Assembly (NCBI RefSeq): GCF_013391415.1
Contig: NZ_JACAXB010000017.1
Span: 62,001-126,000 of the forward strand
Reading direction: 5' to 3'
Length of the DNA: 64,000 bases
From: Aquitalea sp. LB_tupeE
Lineage (GTDB): Bacteria > Pseudomonadota > Gammaproteobacteria > Burkholderiales > Chromobacteriaceae
Shown here in pieces: positions 24,596-33,357 of this stretch. Position numbers and translations under genes: made by a program. The notes beneath the pieces were generated by a model. That model worked only from the letters and a program-made list of their open reading frames with translations, was not told the origin of the DNA and did no database searches. Every line of letters starts with the position of its first letter. Within the stretch, counting starts at the first letter, position 1.

Positions 24596-26461
24596 CTACA
24601 GTTCGACTTGGGCACCCAGCTCCACCACGCGGTTGGTGGGGATCTGGAAGAAGTCGGTCGCGCGCAGTGCGTTCTTGCTCATCCATACAAACAGCCGCTC
24701 ACGCCAGCGCGCCATGCCCGGCCGCTCGGTGGAAATGATGGTTTCGCGCGACAGGAAGAAGGACGTATCCATCAGTTCGAAGGCCAGACCATCGGTTTCG
24801 CACAGCGATAGTACATTCAGCACGCTCGGGTCTTCCTTGAAGCCGTAGCGGGCCACCACGCGCCAGAACGAGGGTGACAGCTGCACCACTTCCAGGCGTG
24901 CATCCTCGGCAATATACGGTACGTCCTCGGTGCGTATGGTCATCAGCACGATGCGCTCGTGCAGCACCTTGTTGTGCTTGAGGTTGTGCAGCAGGGCATG
25001 CGGTACGCCATGCAGGGTGCTGGTGAGGAACACGGCAGTGCCTTGTACCCGGGTGGGCGGGAAGGCCTCCAGGTTTTCGATGAAGCTGTCCAGCGGCAGC
25101 GCCTGTTCACGCAAGCGGTCGAACAGCAGCTTGCGACCCTGCTTCCAGGTGGTCATCAGCATGAAGATGATCATGCCCAATACCAGTGGCAGCCAGCCGC
25201 CGGAGAACAGCTTGAGCAGGTTGGCACTAAAGAAGGCAAAGTCGATGATGCCGAACAGTACCGTGACGAACAGGGCCAACGGCAGTGGCCAGCGCCAGTT
25301 GACGCGTGCCACCACGAAGAAGAGCAAGGTGGTGATCAGCATGGTACCGGTGACTGCAATGCCGTAGGCCGAGGCCAGGCTGTCAGAAGTCTGGAAGGTC
25401 AGAACAACGACCAGCACGGCAACCAGCAAGGCCCAGTTGACGAAGGGCAGGTAGATCTGGCCGATTTCTTTCTCGGAGGTATGCGAAATCTCCATGCGCG
25501 GGCTGTAACCCAGCTGGATGGCCTGGCGGGTGAGCGAATAGGCACCGGAAATCACCGCCTGCGAGGCAATCACCGTGGCCAGGGTGGCCAGGATGATCAA
25601 GGGCAGCAGGGCCCATTGCGGTGCCAGCATGAAAAAGGGGTTTTCAATGGCCTTGGGATTGATCATCAGCAACGCGCCTTGGCCAAAGTAATTGAGTACC
25701 AGTGCGGGGAGCACCAGACCGTACCAAGCCAAGCGGATAGGTTTCTTGCCGAAGTGCCCCATGTCGGCGTATAGCGCTTCCGCACCGGTCAAGGCCAGTA
25801 CCACAGAACCCAATGTCAGGTAGGCACCAACACCGTGCTGAAGCAGAAACCGGATTGCATGCAAGGGGTTGATCGCGGCCAGTACCGCAGGGGCTTGCAC
25901 AATCTGCAGCAGGCCGAGCACACCGATGGTGAAGAACCAGAATGTCATCACCGGGCCGAACAACATGCCGACACTGGCGGTGCCGAAGCGTTGCAGAATA
26001 AAGAGAAACACCAATACCACCACGGCCAGCGGCAAGATGTAGGGCCCCATGCTGGGACTGAGTACTTTCAGACCTTCAGCAGCGGACAGTACCGAAATGG
26101 CTGGAGTGATGATGGCGTCACCGTAGAACAGCGAGGCTCCGAACAGACCCAGCAGTACAATTTTCCAGCGTGCCGCATGGGTGACATAGTGGCGGGCCAG
26201 CGCCATCAGCGCCATGATGCCGCCTTCGCCGTGGTTGTCGGCACGCAGTACGAAGGCGACGTACTTGATCGATACCACGAAGATCAGCGACCAGAATATC
26301 AAGGACAAGATACCAAGAATGTTTTCCGGGCTGGTCGCCATGTTATGGGCAGTAAAGCATTGTTGCAGGGTGTAGAGCGGACTGGTACCGATATCCCCGT
26401 ACACCACGCCCAGCGCAGCCAGCGTCAATCCGGCCATGGCTTGTTTATTGTGAGCCTGCAT
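24596..26461 (-). CDS. kup: Low-affinity potassium transporter Kup
   Basis: Kup is a constitutive K+/H+ symporter of the KUP/HAK/KT family. The 621-residue protein opens with MAGLTLAALGVVYGDIGTSPLYTLQQCF, the family signature, and continues with about twelve membrane helices (for example IFWSLIFVVSIKYVAFVLRADNHGEGGIMAL and ALTGAEALYADMGHFG) before a soluble C-terminal domain of about 150 residues. The ATG is at 26461. The gene is divergent from proS across a 296-nt gap that contains a TACAAT element (26719-26724) for proS and no other recognisable feature. Confidence 0.97.
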   Translation of the reverse strand: MQAHNKQAMAGLTLAALGVVYGDIGTSPLYTLQQCFTAHNMATSPENILGILSLIFWSLIFVVSIKYVAFVLRADNHGEGGIMALMALARHYVTHAARWKIVLLGLFGASLFYGDAIITPAISVLSAAEGLKVLSPSMGPYILPLAVVVLVFLFILQRFGTASVGMLFGPVMTFWFFTIGVLGLLQIVQAPAVLAAINPLHAIRFLLQHGVGAYLTLGSVVLALTGAEALYADMGHFGKKPIRLAWYGLVLPALVLNYFGQGALLMINPKAIENPFFMLAPQWALLPLIILATLATVIASQAVISGAYSLTRQAIQLGYSPRMEISHTSEKEIGQIYLPFVNWALLVAVLVVVLTFQTSDSLASAYGIAVTGTMLITTLLFFVVARVNWRWPLPLALFVTVLFGIIDFAFFSANLLKLFSGGWLPLVLGMIIFMLMTTWKQGRKLLFDRLREQALPLDSFIENLEAFPPTRVQGTAVFLTSTLHGVPHALLHNLKHNKVLHERIVLMTIRTEDVPYIAEDARLEVVQLSPSFWRVVARYGFKEDPSVLNVLSLCETDGLAFELMDTSFFLSRETIISTERPGMARWRERLFVWMSKNALRATDFFQIPTNRVVELGAQVEL

Positions 26462-26757
26462 GATTTGTGTGTGACTTCTGTTGTGGGTTGAGCATGCGTG
26501 CCATTCCTGCCCGTCTTGTTGCGCTGCGGAATTAGAGATGGCCTGTGAGCGCGAAGGTTACTACTGAGTCAGGACAGCGCCAAGCTAATGCTGCAATGCC
26601 GGCTGCTTTCTGTTGGGGCTTGTCGGCGGAAAGCCACAATGTGGTCTCGATGACTCCAGGGTGGGGCTGCGGCTAAGCCACGCTGTCAGGATGCTTTCCC
26701 GTCACCCACGCAAAACGCTACAATCAACCCTATTTAGCCGAATACCAAGGACGCATC

Positions 26758-28464
26758 ATGCGCGCATCGCAGTTTTTCATTTCCACCCTGAAAGAAGCCC
26801 CCGCCGACGCCGACATCACCAGCCAGAAGCTGATGATTCGTGCCGGTTTCATCCGCAAGGTTGCTGCCGGTATCTATTCCTGGATGCCGATGGGCCTGCG
26901 TGTGGTGCGCAAGGTGGAAAACATCGTGCGCGAAGAAATGAACCGTGCCGGTGCCATTGAAGTATCGTTGCCGGTGGTGCAGCCGGCCGGCCTGTGGCAG
27001 GAATCCGGCCGCTGGGACACCATGGGCGAAGAAATGCTGCGCTTCAAGGACCGTCACGAGCGTGACTTCGCCCTGCAGCCGACCGCTGAAGAAGTGATCA
27101 CCGACATCGCCCGCAGCGAACTGCGCAGCTATCGCGCCTTGCCGAAGAACTTCTACCAGATCCAGACCAAGTTCCGCGACGAGCGCCGTCCGCGCTTTGG
27201 CGTGATGCGTGGCCGCGAATTCACCATGAAGGATGCCTACTCCTTCGACCGCAGCGCCGAAGCTGCCGGCGTGAGCTACGACAATATGTATGCCGCCTAC
27301 TGCCGCATCTTTGACCGTCTGGGCCTGACTTACCGCGCCGTGGCTGCCGATACCGGTGCCATCGGCGGTGACCGCTCGCACGAATTCCAGGTGATTGCCG
27401 ATACCGGTGAAGATGCCATCATCTACTGTCCCGATTCCGACTACGCCGCCAATATCGAACTGGCTGAGGCCGTGGCCCCGGCTGGTGAACGCCCTGCCGC
27501 TGCCGCCGCGCTGACCAAGGTGCATACCCCCAAGGTAAAAACCATTGCCGAACTGGTGGATTTCCTGTCCATCGACATCAAGAGCACCGTCAAGGCGCTG
27601 GTGGTGGAGGGCAGCGAAGGCGAGGCGGTGCTGATGCTGGTGCGTGGCGACCACGAACTGAACGAAGTGAAGGCCGAAAAAGTGACCGGCATCAAGAAGC
27701 CGCTGACCATGGCATCGCCGGCCATTATCCGTGAGGCTTTCGGTGCCAATCCGGGTTCGCTGGGTCCGGTTGGTTTCAAGGGCCGCATCATTGCCGACCG
27801 TACCGTGGCCAAGATGGCCGATTTTGTCATCGGCGCCAACGAAGACGACCAGCACTACACCGGAGCCAACTTCGGCCGTGACTGTGCCGAGCCGGAAGTG
27901 GCCGACATCCGCAATGTGGTGGCCGGCGACCCCAGCCCGGACGGCAAGGGCGTACTGGCCATCCAGCGCGGCATCGAAGTGGGCCATGTGTTCTACCTGG
28001 GCACCAAGTACTCCGCCGCCATGAATGCGACTTTCCTGGATGAAGACGGCAAGCCCAAACCGTTCGAAATGGGCTGCTACGGCATTGGTGTCACCCGTAT
28101 CCTGGGTGCTGCCATCGAACAGAACCACGACGACAAGGGCATGATCTGGCCGGATAATATCGCCCCGTTTGCCGTGGCCATCTGCCCGGTCGGTTACGAT
28201 CGTTCCGCCGAAGTGAAAGCCGCTGCCGACAGCCTGTATGCCAGCCTGCTGGCCAAGGGCGTGGATGTGATTCTGGACGACCGTGGTGAGCGCCCGGGTG
28301 CCATGTTTGCCGACTGGGAGCTGATTGGCGCGCCGCATCGCGTCACCATCGGCGACCGTGGCCTGAAGGAAGGCAAGGTAGAGTACCAGCAGCGTCGTGA
28401 TGCTGCGGCAACGGCCGTCGCGGCAGATGCTATTCTGGAACATCTGCTCGCCAAACTGTCCTGA
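26758..28464 (+). CDS. proS: Prolyl-tRNA synthetase
   Basis: ProS charges tRNA-Pro. The 568-residue bacterial-type class II enzyme has the N-terminal catalytic core ([90 protein letters not shown]), an inserted editing domain (about residues 225-400) that hydrolyses Ala-tRNA-Pro, the motif 3 region ([13 protein letters not shown]) and the C-terminal anticodon-binding domain (about 470-568). It overlaps the next gene by the single base of TGATG, so the two are cotranscribed. Confidence 0.98.
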   Translation: MRASQFFISTLKEAPADADITSQKLMIRAGFIRKVAAGIYSWMPMGLRVVRKVENIVREEMNRAGAIEVSLPVVQPAGLWQESGRWDTMGEEMLRFKDRHERDFALQPTAEEVITDIARSELRSYRALPKNFYQIQTKFRDERRPRFGVMRGREFTMKDAYSFDRSAEAAGVSYDNMYAAYCRIFDRLGLTYRAVAADTGAIGGDRSHEFQVIADTGEDAIIYCPDSDYAANIELAEAVAPAGERPAAAAALTKVHTPKVKTIAELVDFLSIDIKSTVKALVVEGSEGEAVLMLVRGDHELNEVKAEKVTGIKKPLTMASPAIIREAFGANPGSLGPVGFKGRIIADRTVAKMADFVIGANEDDQHYTGANFGRDCAEPEVADIRNVVAGDPSPDGKGVLAIQRGIEVGHVFYLGTKYSAAMNATFLDEDGKPKPFEMGCYGIGVTRILGAAIEQNHDDKGMIWPDNIAPFAVAICPVGYDRSAEVKAAADSLYASLLAKGVDVILDDRGERPGAMFADWELIGAPHRVTIGDRGLKEGKVEYQQRRDAAATAVAADAILEHLLAKLS

Positions 28465-29102
28465 TGAAAATCCTCCTGCCGCTGCTTGCCCTGTTCACCA
28501 TGCTGGCCTGTTCGCCAGCATGGGCGGGTGCGCAGCGCGAGGAGGCACTGGCTGCCAATGTGGCATCGGCAATGAGCCGTACCATTGCCGATGTCAACGC
28601 ACCACGACTGGTGTTTGACACCCCGCAGGAAGGCCAGGCCTGGCTGGCCGAGATGTCGCGCCGCCTGCAAAAGCGCATTCCGGACAGCTGGATGCGCGAA
28701 CGTCTGCTTACCGCCATTCAATACGAGTCCACCCGTGCCGGGCTGGATCCGCAAATGGTGCTGGGCCTGATCCAGGTGGAAAGCGGTTTCAACAAATACG
28801 CCATTTCCCCGGCGGGTGCCCGTGGGCTGATGCAGGTGATGCCTTTCTGGGTGCGCCAGATCGGCAATCCGCAGCACAATCTGTTCGAACTCACGCTCAA
28901 CCTGCGTTATGGCTGCACCATCTTGCGCCATTATCTGGACATGGAGCGCGGCAATCTCTATCGCGCACTCGGCCGTTACAACGGTAGCCTGGGTCGGCCG
29001 GAATATCCCAATCTGGTGATTGGCGCCTGGAAAAAACAATGGTCCTGGACTGCGCCAGTACCAGTCAAAGTGGCTGGTAGTAACCTGCCTTTAGATCAGT
29101 AG
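28464..29102 (+). CDS. Periplasmic lytic transglycosylase (SLT domain)
   Basis: The 212-residue protein has a signal peptide ([21 protein letters not shown]; a lipobox-like LACS is present, so lipidation is possible). The SLT lysozyme-like domain from about residue 85 contains IQYESTRAGLDPQMVLGLIQVESGFNKYAISPAGARGLMQVMPFW, with the catalytic glutamate in VESGF, and later ALGRYNGSLG. It cleaves peptidoglycan to 1,6-anhydro-muropeptides, the pool handled by AmpD. It starts within the proS stop codon and is followed by a terminator. Confidence 0.92.
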   Translation: MKILLPLLALFTMLACSPAWAGAQREEALAANVASAMSRTIADVNAPRLVFDTPQEGQAWLAEMSRRLQKRIPDSWMRERLLTAIQYESTRAGLDPQMVLGLIQVESGFNKYAISPAGARGLMQVMPFWVRQIGNPQHNLFELTLNLRYGCTILRHYLDMERGNLYRALGRYNGSLGRPEYPNLVIGAWKKQWSWTAPVPVKVAGSNLPLDQ

Positions 29103-29107
29103 ACTTT

Positions 29108-29130
29108 GCACGCAAGTAGCGTGCATTTTT
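29108..29130 (+). terminator. Terminator after the transglycosylase gene
   Basis: GCACGC and GCGTGC around AAGTA, followed by ATTTTTC. The short stem makes it moderate in strength. Confidence 0.65.
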
Positions 29131-29156
29131 CTTTCCTCTTCGCTTGAGGATGTTGC

Positions 29157-30464
29157 ATGTTTTCCCTTCCCCACACGGCAACCGCTCCGTTTTGTCCCGC
29201 TGAAGTACAAGGCAGCATCCGCATTGATGCCCGCGCGCCCTGGTGGCAGCGGCTGCGCCGTTTTGCCGGCCCAGGCTTGCTGGTGGCGGTGGGATATATG
29301 GACCCGGGAAACTGGGCAACCGATATCGAGGCAGGCTCGCGCTTTGGCTACGGCCTGTTGTGGATTGTGGTGCTGTCCAGCCTGGTGGCCATGGTATTGC
29401 AGCTGATGTCCGCCCGGCTTGGCCTGGTCACCGGGCAGGATCTGGCCCAGGCCAGCAGCGCCTATTACGGACCCACCGGCAGGGTGGTGCAGTGGCTTAG
29501 CGCCGAAGTGTCGATTATTGCCTGCGATGTGGCCGAGGTGCTGGGCTGCGCCCTGGCATTCAAGCTGTTGTTTGGCGTGCCATTGGCCTGGGGCGTGGTG
29601 CTGACGGCATTTGATACCGTCATCGTGCTGGGCATGAAGGGCAAGGGTTTCCGGCAGATCGAGGCCGTGGTGCTGGGGCTGATTGCCACCATCGCATTGT
29701 GTTTTGCCATTCAGGTGTTCATGGTGGGGCCGGATTGGCCCGCGGTGGCACGCGGCTTGTTGCCTTCGAATCCGGGGGGGGACTTGCACCAGGCCGTGGT
29801 GTTGGGTCTGGGCATTGTCGGGGCCACCATCATGCCGCACAACTTGTACCTGCACTCCTCGGTGGTGCAAACCCGCAAAGTGGAAAGCGGCAAACACAGC
29901 CTGCGGGATACCTTGGCGCTGTGCCGCGTGGATACCGTGCTGTCCCTGCTGCTGGCCATGCTGGTGAATGGGGCCATTCTCATTCTGGCCGGTGCCGCCT
30001 TCCATGCGGTGGGCCAGCCGGTGGTGGATGATATCGAACAGGCTTATCGGCTGATTACACCGCTGGCCGGTGGGGCGGCAGCGCTGCTGTTCGGCCTGGC
30101 CTTGCTGGCATCCGGTCAAAGTTCCACGCTGACCGGCACCGTAGCGGGGCAGGTCATCATGGATGGATTCTTGCAAATCCGCATTCCCTGCTATCAACGG
30201 CGGCTGATTACCCGAGGCCTGGCCTTGCTGCCTGCCTTGTGCGGCGTTTTGCTGCTGGGCGAGGGGGCTGTGGGACGCATGCTGGTGTGGAGCCAGGTGG
30301 TACTCAGCCTGCAGCTGCCGCTGGCGATGTGGCCTTTGCTGCGCATCACGGCCAGTCGCCGGTTGATGGGTGAATTTGCCTTGTCGCCAGCCATGCAATT
30401 ATTGGGCTGGCTGCTGTTTGTGCTGATCTGCGGGGCCAACCTGTTACTGATTATTGGCCTGTAA
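29157..30464 (+). CDS. mntH: Nramp-family Mn2+/divalent metal transporter
   Basis: MntH is a proton-coupled importer of Mn2+ and Fe2+. The 435-residue protein has about eleven membrane helices. The metal-binding DPGNWATDIEAGSRFGYGLLW lies in the first helix and GATIMPHNLYLHS in the sixth, both hallmarks of Nramp. The start ATG 29157 has TGAGGA upstream. No MntR-like gene is adjacent, and the 54-nt upstream gap shows only the preceding terminator and ribosome binding site. Confidence 0.95.
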   Translation: MFSLPHTATAPFCPAEVQGSIRIDARAPWWQRLRRFAGPGLLVAVGYMDPGNWATDIEAGSRFGYGLLWIVVLSSLVAMVLQLMSARLGLVTGQDLAQASSAYYGPTGRVVQWLSAEVSIIACDVAEVLGCALAFKLLFGVPLAWGVVLTAFDTVIVLGMKGKGFRQIEAVVLGLIATIALCFAIQVFMVGPDWPAVARGLLPSNPGGDLHQAVVLGLGIVGATIMPHNLYLHSSVVQTRKVESGKHSLRDTLALCRVDTVLSLLLAMLVNGAILILAGAAFHAVGQPVVDDIEQAYRLITPLAGGAAALLFGLALLASGQSSTLTGTVAGQVIMDGFLQIRIPCYQRRLITRGLALLPALCGVLLLGEGAVGRMLVWSQVVLSLQLPLAMWPLLRITASRRLMGEFALSPAMQLLGWLLFVLICGANLLLIIGL

Positions 30465-30469
30465 GCAAT

Positions 30470-30497
30470 AAAAAAGCCGCCATCCGGCGGCTTTTTT
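30470..30497. terminator. Bidirectional terminator between mntH and marR
   Basis: AAGCCGCC and GGCGGCTT around ATCC with flanking A and T runs. It serves both convergent genes. Confidence 0.88.
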
Positions 30498-30515
30498 ATC
30501 GAGTGGGCGTGGTGT

Positions 30516-31013
30516 TCAGTCTTCCTGCGTTTGCAGCAGTTTTTTCAGCAGGCCAGCCAGTTGCCCTTTTTCTGCCTCATCCAGGTTTTCCATCAATTCG
30601 GCTTCGGCAGCCAGGTGGTTGACCACCGCTTCTTCAATCACGGCAAAGCCCTTGGCGCTCAGGGTGACAATCACACCGCGGCGGTCTTCCGGGTCGGGCG
30701 AGCGGGTGACCAGACCGGCTTCTTCCAGGCGGTTGATGCGGTTGGTCAGCGCGCCGGAGGAAATCAGCACCATGCCTTGCAGCTGATTGGGCGACAGCTG
30801 GTAGGGCTCGCCACGGCGGCGCAAGGCGGCCAGCACGTCAAATTCACCGACATTCAGGTTGTAGCGGGCCAGGTCCTGCAACACGCGGCGGGTAATGAAA
30901 TACTCCATCCGCACGATGCGGCCAATCACATGGGTGGACGAAGCGTCCAGCTCGGGGCGTACTTCATTCCAGAGGGCGACGATGCGGTCGATCTGATCAG
31001 GCTGTTGATGCAT
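30516..31013 (-). CDS. MarR-family transcriptional regulator
   Basis: The 165-residue protein is a MarR winged-helix dimer: LNVGEFDVLAALRRRGEPYQLSPNQLQGMVLISSGALTNRINRLEEAGLVTRSPDPEDRRGVIVTLSAKG covers the HTH and the beta wing. Members sense phenolics, antibiotics or oxidants. The start at 31013 (MHQQPDQIDRIVALW) is preferred over the frame extension to 31064. No clear target lies beside it; mntH converges on it and an RDD gene lies 226 nt upstream on the same strand. Confidence 0.9.
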   Translation of the reverse strand: MHQQPDQIDRIVALWNEVRPELDASSTHVIGRIVRMEYFITRRVLQDLARYNLNVGEFDVLAALRRRGEPYQLSPNQLQGMVLISSGALTNRINRLEEAGLVTRSPDPEDRRGVIVTLSAKGFAVIEEAVVNHLAAEAELMENLDEAEKGQLAGLLKKLLQTQED

Positions 31014-31239
31014 TCTGCGATATTCCAGGTAAGGGAGGGGCGTGGCTTTCCGTTCCGGGCGCAAAGCGTATCATGAGTTGTCGGTGAAGTATCTTTTCTT
31101 GAAGATACTGGCGCGCGATTTGACACCCTGCGGCAATGGCTGCCCGGTTGCCATGTCAGGCCGGGCGGGCCATTCAGTCACTCAGCCTGAGCAAACGCCA
31201 ATCATCAGCCTGTCGGCAAACTTGCCACAGACCGGTGAC

Positions 31240-31779
31240 TCAGGCAGCTGGCTTGCCTTTGCCCGGATGCGGGGCCTTGGGCAAGGTGATCTGACGGGTG
31301 CGCGCCAGCCTGTCGTGCAGGAACAGGTGATCTTTGTCGTAATAGGCAGCCAGGTAAGGCAGGGCGCACCAGGCCAGTGAAATCAGCAGTGCCTCACGGC
31401 CATGTCCCAGATTGCGCGACCAGGCCAGGTAGGAGATGGCTGGCATGCCGACAAACAGCAGCAGCGCGATGACATAGCGAAAACCGGCCTGGCGCCAGTC
31501 AATCAGTTTATTGTCATCCAGGCGCACCAGCTTGAGACGCCAGGCTTTCATCGCCACGGTCTGGCCCGACTTGACCCAGCTGCTGCCAAAATAACCGAAC
31601 AGGCTGCCCGCCAGCGCCAGTTGCGTCAGCAGGTCCAGCAGCAATGAGCGACCCAGCCAGGCTTGCAGGCCGGTCATGACGGCAGAAACGGTAAGCAACA
31701 AGGCGGCAATCAGCAGTAGTTCGTAAAACTGGCTGCACAGTCGGCGGCCAATGCCGGCGTCGGAAAAGGATGAAGACAT
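31240..31779 (-). CDS. RDD-family membrane protein
   Basis: The 179-residue protein has three or four membrane helices and the RDD pattern: an Arg near the N-terminus (GIGRRLCSQFYELLLIAALL), KSGQTVAMKAWRLKLVRLDDNKLIDWRQAGFRYV, and a C-terminal DKDHLFLHDRLARTRQI. RDD proteins are mostly uncharacterised; a few are implicated in ion exchange. It is the last gene of the minus-strand sigma factor cluster, 21 nt after the DUF3106 gene, an order seen in other betaproteobacteria. Confidence 0.88.
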   Translation of the reverse strand: MSSSFSDAGIGRRLCSQFYELLLIAALLLTVSAVMTGLQAWLGRSLLLDLLTQLALAGSLFGYFGSSWVKSGQTVAMKAWRLKLVRLDDNKLIDWRQAGFRYVIALLLFVGMPAISYLAWSRNLGHGREALLISLAWCALPYLAAYYDKDHLFLHDRLARTRQITLPKAPHPGKGKPAA

Positions 31780-31800
31780 GAAATGGGAACGAGTAGAGGG

Positions 31801-32190
31801 TTAACCGGAAGCTTGTGGTCTGGATGCACCTTGTTTCAGGCGCTGAATGGCTTTTTCCCGCTCGGCCGGTGACAGGGCTTGCAGCGTTTTCCAATTGTTG
31901 CGGATTTGCTGGCGTTGTTCCAGCGTCAGGTCCGACCAGATCTTCAGCTTGCTTTGCAGGCGCAGTTTACCGGCAGCGTCGAGACTGCGGTATTCCGGCA
32001 CGATGGCCAGCAGGTTTTTCTTTTTTTCCGGTGCGTAACGGTCCCATTCGCTGGCCAGCGGTGCCATTACGGTTTGTTGTTCGCTATCCAGCTGGTCCCA
32101 GCGCGGGTTGTTCAGCGGACTGGCTCCAACCGGCAAGGCCAGCAGACTTCCCAGCAAGATAAGCGGCAGGACCTGGCGCGGCTTAATCAT
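31801..32190 (-). CDS. DUF3106 periplasmic protein
   Basis: The 129-residue protein has a signal peptide (VLPLILLGSLLALPVGA) and then a helical domain with the repeated pattern of DUF3106: WDQLDSEQQTVMAPLASEWDRYAPEKKKNLLAI, LRLQSKLKIWSDLTLEQRQQIRNNW and LSPAEREKAIQRL. The Trp/Gln-rich layout resembles Spy/CpxP-type envelope proteins, but function is unknown. ATG 32190 overlaps the stop of the DUF3619 gene by eight bases, so the genes are translationally coupled. Confidence 0.85.
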   Translation of the reverse strand: MIKPRQVLPLILLGSLLALPVGASPLNNPRWDQLDSEQQTVMAPLASEWDRYAPEKKKNLLAIVPEYRSLDAAGKLRLQSKLKIWSDLTLEQRQQIRNNWKTLQALSPAEREKAIQRLKQGASRPQASG

Positions 32191-32569
32191 GGAGATTGCC
32201 TGTGAAGTGCGGGTCCATGAAAGCTTCCAGCGGCAGTTCATGTGACAGGATGGCTGCATCAACGGCTTCTTCTTCCATCAGCAGGCCTTCGGCCAGCCAA
32301 ATGCCGGTACTGGCCGCCATGGCAAAACCGAGCGCCAGTGCACTGCGGCGTAGTGCCTGGGTATGCCGAAGCACCCACAAGCCAAATCGTTCACCCAGAG
32401 TCGGCGGCTGGGCGATACGCTGGTCAAAGCGGGCAAGCGCCCGTTCGCGCGCCTGTTGCAGGCCTTGTCTGATGTTGGGGTCCGCTTCCTGTGAAGCGTG
32501 ATTCAGGATGCGGTTGACGGAGCGGGTCAATTTGTCTTCCCCGCCAAGTGGGTGGTTCGAAGGTTTCAT
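32183..32569 (-). CDS. DUF3619 membrane protein, putative anti-sigma factor
   Basis: The 128-residue protein has a cytoplasmic N-terminal half (EDKLTRSVNRILNHASQEADPNIRQGLQQARERALARFD) and one membrane helix (about residues 75-95, LRRSALALGFAMAASTGIWLAEGLL), with a short acidic outer tail. Its start (ATG 32569) overlaps the sigma factor stop by four bases. This position and topology suggest regulation of the sigma factor; that is inference, as no anti-sigma motif is visible. Confidence 0.82.
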   Translation of the reverse strand: MKPSNHPLGGEDKLTRSVNRILNHASQEADPNIRQGLQQARERALARFDQRIAQPPTLGERFGLWVLRHTQALRRSALALGFAMAASTGIWLAEGLLMEEEAVDAAILSHELPLEAFMDPHFTGNLHD

Positions 32570-33132
32570 AACACCACTCCTTTTTGCTGCAGGATGGCGG
32601 CCAGGGTATGCGTGGCGCGCGAACAATGGGTTTTGACGCTGCCTTCTGAACAGCCCATCACCCTGGCCGTCTCGGCAACATCCAGTCCTTCCCAGTAACG
32701 CAGCAGAAAGGCCTCGCGTTGACGGGTAGGCAGCAGTTGCACCGCACCATCAATCAGTTGGGCCACTTCCTTGCGGGCATACCATTTTTCCGGATTGCTG
32801 CTGGCTTCATCCGCGGCGATGCTGAGCGTTTCCAGCGGGTCGGCTGTTTCGTCTTCCTCACGTACCGGCAGCAGGGACGACAGCAAGGTACCAAAGAAAT
32901 TCCTGACCTTGGCCCGGCGGAAGTGGTCGCGAATGGTGTTTTGCAAGATGCGCTGAAAAATCAGCGGCAATTCGGCTGCCGGTGCGTGGGCGTAGCGGTC
33001 CGCCAGTTTCATCATGGCGTCTTGCACGATGTCAAGCGCATTTTCGTCGTTGCGAACGGCGTAAAAGGCTTGCTTGAAGGCGCGGCGTTCCACCGACAGC
33101 AGAAAGTCGGCCATTTCCTTGCGGCTTGCCAT
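32566..33132 (-). CDS. ECF-type RNA polymerase sigma factor
   Basis: The 188-residue protein has sigma region 2 (RRAFKQAFYAVRNDENALDIVQDAMMKLADRY) and region 4 (LPTRQREAFLLRYWEGLDVAETARVMGCSEGSVKTHCSRATHTLAAIL), separated by a longer acidic linker (REEDETADPLETLSIAADEAS). It lacks regions 1 and 3 and is therefore an extracytoplasmic-function sigma factor. It heads the minus-strand operon sigma-DUF3619-DUF3106-RDD. The signal it answers is unknown, though the three downstream proteins are all envelope proteins. Confidence 0.92.
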   Translation of the reverse strand: MASRKEMADFLLSVERRAFKQAFYAVRNDENALDIVQDAMMKLADRYAHAPAAELPLIFQRILQNTIRDHFRRAKVRNFFGTLLSSLLPVREEDETADPLETLSIAADEASSNPEKWYARKEVAQLIDGAVQLLPTRQREAFLLRYWEGLDVAETARVMGCSEGSVKTHCSRATHTLAAILQQKGVVL

Positions 33133-33357
33133 GTGAGGAGGGAATTCAGGTTGATGCCAGCCGCAGATAGTAGCAGAGCCGGGCAGGCAAGACCACCCCG
33201 GGGATTTCCCTGTTTTTACCGTGGCTTAGCGCGTTTTTGCACCTGCACAAAAGCCTTGACCATTATTTGAGGGATACGCTAAGGTCTTCCATCACAACGG
33301 GATGAAACACAAGTCAATTGCCAAGATTGACTGCAAGACAAGACAAAGAGGCACAAG

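Larger units (their letters stand above)
24345..24600. other. Convergent intergenic island with twin palindromes and a LacI-type site
   Basis: Between ampD and kup lie two perfect inverted repeats with the same arms and spacing, TGTAGT-6-ACTACA, at 24345-24362 and 24583-24600; each overlaps the stop codon of its neighbouring gene. Between them are two terminators and a strongly AT-rich stretch (about 24450-24535) containing TGTAAACGATTACA (24513-24526), which fits the LacI-family operator pattern TGnAAnCGnTTnCA. No coding frame of note is present. Confidence 0.6.

Noticed and set aside
33133-33357. Branched-chain attenuator leader before ilvI
   Set aside because: I found no short frame rich in Leu, Val or Ile codons followed by alternative hairpins.
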